Source of the DNA: Cepaea nemoralis
Lineage: Eukaryota > Mollusca > Gastropoda > Stylommatophora > Helicidae
Direction of reading: 5' to 3'
Assembly: GCA_014155875.1 (NCBI GenBank)
Contig: JACEFZ010011104.1
Location: 543,501-607,500, forward strand
Length of the DNA: 64,000 nt
The notes below the pieces were generated by a model. The model was not told the origin of the DNA. It did not search any database and saw nothing but the letters and a program-made list of their open reading frames with translations. Below, piece after piece: positions 57,366-64,000 of the stretch (position 1 is its first letter; every line of letters starts with the position of its first letter). The position numbers and the translations under genes were made by a program.

Positions 57366-57552
57366 AGTAATCTCTCTTTCTCTTCTTGTAACTGTAGTGC
57401 TGATTTCTCTTTTTCTGCTTCTCTAGCTGCAACTCTTTCTTCTCATTGTTGTGCTTGAAAAGCACTAAGCAGAGTTTTCGCCCACTCTAGTAACTCTTTG
57501 CCTCACAAACCAATGTCTTTGCCCGTGACAATGAAGCCTTGTAATGAAGACA
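56520..57552 (-). pseudogene. Gypsy LTR-retrotransposon gag with SCAN-like domain
   Basis: A minus-strand gag, which would build the intracellular retrotransposon particle. The N-terminal MSSLQGFIVTGKDIGL and KELLEWAKTLLSAFQAQQ lie near 57,550-57,450. A charged coiled coil (EAEKEKSALQLQEEKERLLI) runs into a (GA)n expansion at 57,308-57,362. Then a SCAN-like helical region follows: RVLIHFRLDQLGLRTAYMSL, TFLDFVSETKFLFDKWLK, LTDIMLRDKLISAVSDAMST, SSIEEMESKREAYY, open from 56987 to 56520. In-frame stops at the N-terminus and middle make it a relic. No protease, RT or integrase follows: it is cut off by the LINE fragment. Confidence 0.75.
57308..57362. repeat. (CT)n microsatellite in gag
   Basis: About 55 bp of CT within the coiled-coil coding part, on the strand encoding Glu-Arg repeats. 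Confidence 0.95.
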
Positions 57553-57559
57553 TGATTGA

Positions 57560-58910
57560 TCAACAGTACCTTTGCACAATACGATAATTAACTATTCAAT
57601 CACTTATTGATTACGATTAACTTACACTTCTTAGTAACTTGCCTAAAGATAGAGTGACGATTGCTATGTTGAACTGCAAAGTATATGTGATTGTACGGAA
57701 GTCTCTGTGATGTTATATTGCCCAACTTGGGTTGCGATATGGTTCAGCAAGATGCACTCCACAAATAGTCACATTTAGTACTGAACGATAACAACGAAAA
57801 CCCTATTAGAAATGTAATCTAATATTAACAAGACAGTCACTTTGATACTCCACATAAGTAACACTGATTACAGGAGAGTACAACACTTCACGAAGGATTA
57901 ATTACGAGACAACGCTCTTGACGACAAATGATTACAATATCAACTAGTACAATTTCGGCTGTCGAAAGGGCAGAACTTAACTTGTTGTTAATAATAGAGA
58001 TAGGAACACAAAGCATAGCCCTCCAACCAACCACACAGTTAACAATGAGATAGATAGATGGTGCGAAAGAAGAGTGAACATTGAGTACCACGATCTCGGA
58101 CAACTGGACAGAACAGAAAAACAAATCATAAGGAAGCTACTTAACTGTCCTCCTTCCAGTCCGGTAGGTATTATAGATGCCTTCTCCCCTGAACGGGTTG
58201 ATGTTTCGACTGACTGCAGGAAGTGATTGCTGAAAACCAGGAGTTCCTCCAGGAAGGTGCTGCGCTACCGTAAATCTGGGCAAACGCAACGTGGTATCCT
58301 ATTGACAACTCCCTGGTTGAAAGGTATTCATCCACAAACTCTTGCCGGAGATGAGATTTGATGTGCTCTTTGTATTCACAATAGCGCCGGTTAGCCCCGG
58401 TATAGCGGTAGTGTTCTTTAATATTTCCGATTTAATTTGTTGATATTGACGGACAACAACAAAAAGTTGACTCGCAATCAGGGCATTTCAAAATTCATAA
58501 CTTTGCTTGATCTGGAGTTTTCATTTGCTGTATCATCCATCTTGCTTATGAGCGGTGATAGTCGACAGTTCATTTTAATAATTTCTGAGGGTGTTGTTTG
58601 ATGATGACGAAGTCACTTTCTCTTTCAATTCTCAATTCTTGGCTGATATTCATATGCCATTATAGCCTGTCCTATTTGTTTCAGTTAGGACCTCAAAGTG
58701 ATCTGGATTTGAACTACCAGTGTTGTATGTAAGTATGTAGGCTATATTTGGGATCTCTGAGTAAGTCTCCACGATGTTACAGCATGTTCAAATAGCTGGA
58801 ACAAGTCACCACGTTTTGTGTCACGTGCCTATTGTCGTGTGTCAATTATGCAGTGGCTCGTAACTGGTACTGCAGCACATTCTTGCTTGATTAGGAACAA
58901 AGGACACAAG
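57560..58910 (-). other. Possible Gypsy 5' untranslated leader, unassigned
   Basis: Upstream of gag on its strand. No clear primer-binding site. TGGTGACTTGTTCCAG on the minus strand at about 58,814-58,799 could be one but matches no tRNA end that I can verify. Confidence 0.25.
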
Positions 58911-59480
58911 ACACCGTGTCAGGATGTTGATGACTTTATTAAATGAGTACACCAGCAACCCGCTGGCAGACAGCTTGCTTTACTCAATGTTCCGCTCACT
59001 CAGTTCCTGCACTGTGTTTGTCGGTGGGGATGACCCTTGTCTCGTCAACGATGGCGTGTATTCTTCGGTCCATGTTCCCCTAAAAGTTTTCACATCACAT
59101 CAGACAGTCGGTATGTTCATACATTTACAAAAAGAGCTCAACTTACAGTTATTCGGAGAATATCCCCCTACCACACAATGTTACAACTCAAATGACTCTG
59201 AAATATGGTAACACACAATTAGGAACACACTGGCAAAACGCCCATACTGATAACTTCTTGAAGACTGCGACAAGAAGAATAACGTGTTCCCTATTTCCTT
59301 CATTTTCAGCATTTAGCGTAGCCAAATATCGTTCTTGTTACTTCTCCATTTCAATGCAGAATTACAGATATCGCTAACGTTCCTAATCGATGTTGAAAGC
59401 CTGCAACCTGAGTCCTGAGTGATCTCACAACTTCTCTGGGCCGCTAAGTAATCCGTGAGCACACATTTTTCCCGTGTGTT
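58911..59480 (-). mobile_element. Possible LTR remnant
   Basis: Read on minus, TCATTTAATAAAGTCATC near 58,945 is an LTR-like poly(A) signal context, located where a 5' LTR for the gag would be expected. The ends and a second LTR are not identifiable. The plus-strand 95-aa ORF here has no motif. Confidence 0.25.
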
Positions 59481-59539
59481 TTCACTTAGCCCGAGTTGTA
59501 CACGCTGGACTCTCGAGTTGATTAGCGCTCATTTGCACA

Positions 59540-59640
59540 AAGTGCCTCAGGGTTAGACAACTCGATTTTGCCCCGACGATGTCATTAATTCCTTTGATCT
59601 AAGTGTCTCAGGGTTAGACAACTGTTGGTTTTTTTCTGTT
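59540..59640. repeat. Short direct repeat
   Basis: GTGCCTCAGGGTTAGACAACT near 59,541 and GTGTCTCAGGGTTAGACAACT near 59,603, about 62 bp apart with one mismatch over 21 bases. Confidence 0.85.
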
Positions 59641-60079
59641 ATATTCTAATAGTGCCCTTTGACACATGGCAGCCAGCAATATCAATGTTAGGACGATTGA
59701 GTTCGGCGTCAATCACAGCCGTTTTTCTCACATCGTCACTAGTCATATCACTTGAAAATCCCGGACACACGGTTCTTATGTTCTAGGTTGCAAGCCGTAG
59801 CTTGGGGTTTCTATTTTCATTTCTCTTTAGTGCCTGGTGGATTGGTTTTACAGCTTACTATTCAGATATTGTTCTAGCGCCAAGCACCAATTTAAGCAGG
59901 CGGGGTAAGGCGGATCAGCACCTAACTGGACCGGGGATGCCCAGCTTGATGCAATCGATAGCTGATCAGAGACATCTGCAGGTGTCTCCCAACATCCGAG
60001 GCAACCCGTGGCGTTCCTGTCTACGCCAATTGACAAGGAAATGTAACCCGTAACTGCTACCTTGCGCTTTGATTCCGAG

Positions 60080-60510
60080 ACCGGATAAGACCAGGGATAG
60101 AGTTATACCTCTCCATAGCACAAATCTGGAGCTGAAATGTAGAGACCATGTGTTGGCCGGACAGCATAATCCCTCTCTCGGCCTGTATAGTTCACTCCAG
60201 AGGAAAGGTAACACCAATACATACAGAACAAGACAAGTTGCAGAAGCTGCCAGATCATCAAAGCAATGCTCTAACTGTCCGCCTGTAGGAGCTTCGATCC
60301 TCGTCCAGTTGCCAACCAAGGATTGGAACCTGGTCTGCCTTGGTATGACATGTAGTATTTAGGTTGCATTTCCTCGCACCAGGATAAGGTATGCATTCTC
60401 CCTTTTGCGTTCCTCTGCCCGAAGCCTTTGGCACATTGTGGTGTGTCTGGTTTGAAACGCGTCAACCAACATTCTGAGCTATTAGAAAGCAGTTTGTGCT
60501 GTCTACAGTC
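60080..60510 (+). repeat. Unclassified interspersed repeat, copy 3 of 3
   Basis: Matches 8.17-8.63 kb in the same orientation and 30.88-31.25 kb inverted. It ends near GAAAGCAGTTTGTGCTGTCTACAG, comparable to GGAAGCAGGTAGCATCATCTAC in copy 1. Confidence 0.75.
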
Positions 60511-60589
60511 ATACGCTAGCTCAGTCATATTTGACTAATGCTTGACTAAAAGTACTTCATTTATTCATTAAGTAGCATAACAACCTTTC

Positions 60590-60960
60590 GGAAAACCTCG
60601 ATCATAAGCAAGATGCCCCCTTCAGATAACCCATCTGGAGATTATCCGCCACATTCTGCACCCATCTTCTCTTTGGCTTTCCTCTTCCTCTCTTCCCAGG
60701 CACATACCCCTCCATGATTGTTCCCTACAAACTTTCGTGACGTTTCAAGTGACCAAAATATTTCAGTTGTCTTTGTTTTATCGTCTTTAATAGCCAACCT
60801 TCTTCAATATGCAGCTCTTAAAGTATGTATGTATTTGTTCTTTTCTTTATCGAAGATATTATTTAACCTCGTCTATAACATTTATGTTCAAAGGCATTTA
60901 TGCGCTGTTCAGCTTGTTTAGTAAGTGTCCAGGTCTCACAGGCGTATGTTGCTATAGGAA
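60590..60960 (-). pseudogene. LINE ORF2 C-terminal scrap
   Basis: Minus-strand frames give WLLKTIKQRQLKYFGHLKRH, then EGYVPGKRGRGKPKRRWVQN and VADNLQMGYL, a typical post-RT end of a non-LTR ORF2. Upstream text to about 60,960 is decayed. It is too broken to appear as a long ORF. Confidence 0.7.
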
Positions 60961-61539
60961 AGATCTAAAAGTATTACAAGTTATTAAACAAAGTTGAGCA
61001 CATACATAAACACACTACACACACAAACTATTACAAATTTGAGAGAGCAGCTAATCATTATCAGATTGTGAGTCTGACTAATGGACAAGAAATGTGGTGA
61101 AAGCCTTGCGAACGCAAATTGCAATCCCGCTAACCGCATTCGAAAGGCAGCTGACAGTGATGTGAATCAGACCACCTTGCGCTAGTAAATGGTATGAGTG
61201 TTGCTCATTCAAAGAGCAATGACAACTACTGAACGTTAACTTTTCAAGAAATAAGAAATTTTAACAACAAAAATACTGGGTTGACTGCCAGGTCCCGTAA
61301 AAGGATATGCAATTGACTTATCAATCGACAAAGTAAAGGACCTTTTAATACACTTGAATGCTCATTGCGAATATCTTGGCATAACCACATTGTATAGGGC
61401 AATCGCCATTCTGTAGATCATTTGGTCAGTATCACATAGGTCGCCTGTACTTCTCAAGTCATTTTTTACCCCTTATGATTGGCCAACCTAATTGTAAAAA
61501 TTCCGCTTGGTTGTGAATTCTAAGCCATGACCTCATGGC

Positions 61540-63336
61540 CGACAGGCAAGAGTCTAGTAAAGTGTTTCCCAACCAATGAAACCTAATATCGTCGCTTTTG
61601 TATCGACAAGAGTTTTATTTGTTCCTTGAAGTTGTTTATTTAATATATTTAGTTTTTCAAAGATATAGGCTAAATAACTCACAAATGCCTTACCATCGAC
61701 CGTCAACAGACTTTTCATTTCAGGTTTGTCGCGTAAAAAATCACCAAGAGTATCAAATAGTTCCATAAATCTTTTCAAGCAGTTCCCTTTCGAGGGCCAT
61801 CTTACTTCACTGTGAAGTATAAGTCTCACATGGCCTTCATTTGTTCTGCACAAAATAACTCGAAGAGACGTTCACATTTGGCACTAGCTTTAATAGCATT
61901 GATACACTTTATAAATAAATTTAGTACTTCATTTACAACAGGAGAAATGTTTTTAGCTACCAGGTTTTCCCTGTGAATAACACAATGCACAAGAAGAATT
62001 TCTGGATTCTCATCTTTCATTAATTTTAAGCAACCATGTTCTTCCCCATCATATCAGGAGCACCATCTGCAGCACAAGATGTTATATTTTTCATTGGTAT
62101 ATTATTGACATACAAGTAATTATTTAGCTTACTATATATATATCTTTGGAGGTAATGGTGCTTTCTAATGATTTACAGAACAACATTTCTTCAGCAAAAT
62201 CACCTTTATCAATATATCGTACGTAAGTTATAAGTACGGCCTCACTGTCTCTCAAAGTTTATTCTTTCATTTGCACCGTGAATTTTCTTATTTTCAGCTT
62301 TTCAACAAGTTGTATGTATTTCAATATCCTCACTCATTTCGCCTATTCTTCTGCTAACAGTATTTTTACTTAGTGGCATAGCTTTAACGTCTTTGTCATC
62401 TTTTTTTCCACAACCGTTTTAAGAAATGCTGATATTGATGGCTTGATTAAATTTTTCTCCTATAGTATGACTTTTCCCAGATTTAGCTATGAGTAATGAA
62501 ATTTGATTACTAGCCTCAAGAGTACGATTTATAGTTGCATTATGAGCAGTAAATAGAGACTTTAATGTTACTCTTTTTTCAAAATATTTCTTTAAAATCT
62601 GAATAGTTAGTTAGTCGAGGTTCCAACTTCACGGCAACGGGTCGTCCCCAATATGCTCCATTCCTGTGCCAGTGAATAACACACACCATCCATCCATCAT
62701 GTGCCATGCAGGTAAGCGTGGGCGGTCATGTTCTGCCATCTCACTCGATCAACAGAGTCGTGGATCAGTTCCGTGTTTCTGTCTCGACCATGCCACAAGG
62801 CCAAGCCATCCAGATACTTGTTTCTAGGTCTTCCCCTTGGTCTGTTCCCCTCGATCAGTTGTCACCAAGTTCTCCAAATAACACACACAATGCCTCTCAA
62901 TGTCTAATGTCAAAAGTGGCACAGACAGGAGTCTCGGCAAGCCAACAGCCCGCACAGGTACACTGTGCACAATGCCGCCGCAAGAATGCCAACACAAAAG
63001 TCATCCACAAAAACCACAGTTCATCGTCGATGGAATCGGCAGTCACCAGAAAGACCTCATTGACCCGGGTTTTCTCACATGGCTCTGTCTCTATCCGCAG
63101 GGCGAGCCGCCGAAAGCGTCGCATAAGGCACGAATCACGTAGCTCCAGCGATGATGAGCATTATGTTTCGCCTTCAAATATGCCTCAAGACGACCTCGTT
63201 TCATTGATTCGTTGGTCAAGCATTGCTGGGATAAAAGACAAAACAGTGACTGTTCGTCGTGCATAGCGGGTATGAAACCAAATTGTAAATATTCCTCCGA
63301 ATACTGACAAATTTGTTTCCTGCTTGCACCACTCAT
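61540..63336 (-). pseudogene. ZBED5-like hAT transposase, split by an insertion
   Basis: Minus strand. The N-terminus MSGASRKQICQYSEEYLQFG starts at 63,336 and runs into a BED-type finger (FCLLSQQCLTNESMKRGRLE, then LKAKHNAH) ending near 63,160. One finger Cys is Ser. After about 550 bp of foreign DNA the protein resumes near 62,605 with YFEKRVTLKSLFTAHNATIN and LLIAKSGKSHTIGEKF. It continues in broken frames (NIPMKNITSCAADGAPDMMG, 62,080) and ends with LLVHCVIHRENLVAKNISPV, CINAIKASAKCERLFELF, LHSEVRWPSKGNCLKRFMEL and KAFVSYLAYIFEKLNILNKQ. The C-terminal hAT dimerisation region is missing. It could derive from a Buster-type transposon or a domesticated ZBED5/FAM200-like gene; decay favours a transposon relic. 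Confidence 0.82.
62610..63160. mobile_element. Insertion inside the hAT relic
   Basis: About 550 bp. It contains 62,688-62,880, the minus-strand 3' end of the RTE-like LINE (same CATCCATCCATCATGTGCCATG tail and GGTCTTCCCCTTGGTCTGTTCCC text as 34.64-34.81 kb). It also has 62,890-63,150, an open unassigned stretch. How both parts arrived together is unclear. Confidence 0.6.
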
Positions 63337-63379
63337 TTCACTATGGGCTGAAAGAAAGAAATATAAGATCAATTAAAAA

Positions 63380-63700
63380 CTAAAAAAAATAATAAATAAA
63401 TAAAACATGAACTGCAATAAACGTAGACTAAAAATACATATTTAAACATGTATGTCACCGCAAAAAAAACAAACAAAAATAAAACATACTTTTTCATTTG
63501 ACATATTTTTTTCTGGAAAATGATGCATCTAAAACTTAAATTAATAATAAAAACAATTACCAATTGAATTTACATACCATTTATATATCACCTATATTTA
63601 TACAATGTATAATATATGTTTTTTTTTAACAACGAAACTTTTACAACAGTTTAACGGACGCTTATTTCAAATTAACACCAACGGTGAATGCTGATCGATA
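63380..63700. other. AT-rich stretch
   Basis: A/T-rich, with A-runs and T-runs; no gene seen. Confidence 0.4.
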
Positions 63701-63737
63701 CTCGAAACACTGCAGCAGCTGAGATCCCGGCACTTTA

Positions 63738-63852
63738 GTATTTCGCGCCATTCAGAATAAATAGCGCGAAATGCTTAGTGTCGGCTCAGTATAACCAGTA
63801 GTTCAACTCTAACGTCTAACAATGAAATCACGGCTACTAACATGGCGGACAG
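63738..63852. promoter_or_regulatory. E2F/YY1-like motif cluster
   Basis: ATTTCGCGC (63,740-63,748) and GCGCGAAAT (63,764-63,772) form a perfect 9-bp inverted repeat, each matching the E2F consensus TTTSGCGC. About 67 bp on, AACATGGCGGAC (63,839-63,850) matches a YY1-type initiator site. The surrounding DNA is CpG-richer than its neighbours. Such clusters mark TATA-less promoters, but no transcript is evident within the window. Confidence 0.35.
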
Positions 63853-64000
63853 AAGTTACTTACACTGGACGTTTTCCCAGCTCGAGTAGCGAATGAGAGT
63901 CGCCATACGGTTAACTTAAATTCTGGACGAGTCCATTTTCGAATTGGCCCCTTTATCATTCGAATTTGCCCCCACCCCCCAACTCCCTGGAGGCGTGGGC

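Noticed and set aside
62706..63266. 186-aa plus-strand ORF
   Set aside because: Its first third is the antisense of an RTE-like LINE 3' end and its last part the antisense of the BED-finger segment; the middle has no motif.

Overview
The window looks like repeat-dominated genomic DNA from an invertebrate animal. A lophotrochozoan, most likely a mollusc, is my best guess, but this is inference and no host marker settles it. The support is a spliced GH18 chitinase-like gene, many decayed non-LTR retrotransposons of several clades, tRNA-derived SINEs, a Gypsy gag with a SCAN-like region, a ZBED5-like hAT transposase relic, long microsatellites, and a Polinton (Maverick)-like DNA element. Almost every protein-like stretch is a broken transposon fragment. 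There are no prokaryotic features. Layout: 0.4-7 kb holds LINE pieces on both strands, including a LINE nested in another with an exact 13-bp target duplication. 8.7-10.1 kb holds two exons of a host chitinase-like gene on the minus strand, with SINEs in and around the intron. 11.8-21.7 kb holds more LINE pieces, microsatellites and a diverged tandem duplication. 22.0-27.7 kb is a nearly complete CR1/L2-type LINE on the minus strand, whose first ORF carries an SGNH esterase domain. 28.1-37.7 kb holds two copies of an RTE-like LINE, a BovB-like LINE with two nested insertions, and repeat modules. The outstanding object is 38,620-51,641, a 13-kb almost perfectly palindromic element. Its two 6.4-6.5-kb arms meet at a 30-nt loop. 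Its ends are 5'-AGTAGTATAC and the exact inverse, flanked by a near-perfect 6-bp duplication (GACGTA/GACGAA). Each arm carries the same two-gene cassette, a 241-aa protein resembling a structural protein family of Polinton/adintovirus-type elements and a 70-aa protein; the left cassette is open and the right is broken. Each arm also has a 1.9-kb polypurine/polypyrimidine tract and a 1.4-kb minisatellite. No polymerase, integrase, ATPase or protease is present. It is best read as a non-autonomous inverted-duplication derivative of a Polinton-like element, perhaps formed like the symmetrical defective genomes known for protein-primed linear DNA viruses. The right part, 51.7-64 kb, holds SINEs, a 5' module plus endonuclease of a LINE, a Gypsy gag, an unclassified repeat present three times in the window, a LINE 3' end, a split hAT transposase, and at the very end a small E2F/YY1-like motif cluster that could be a promoter.
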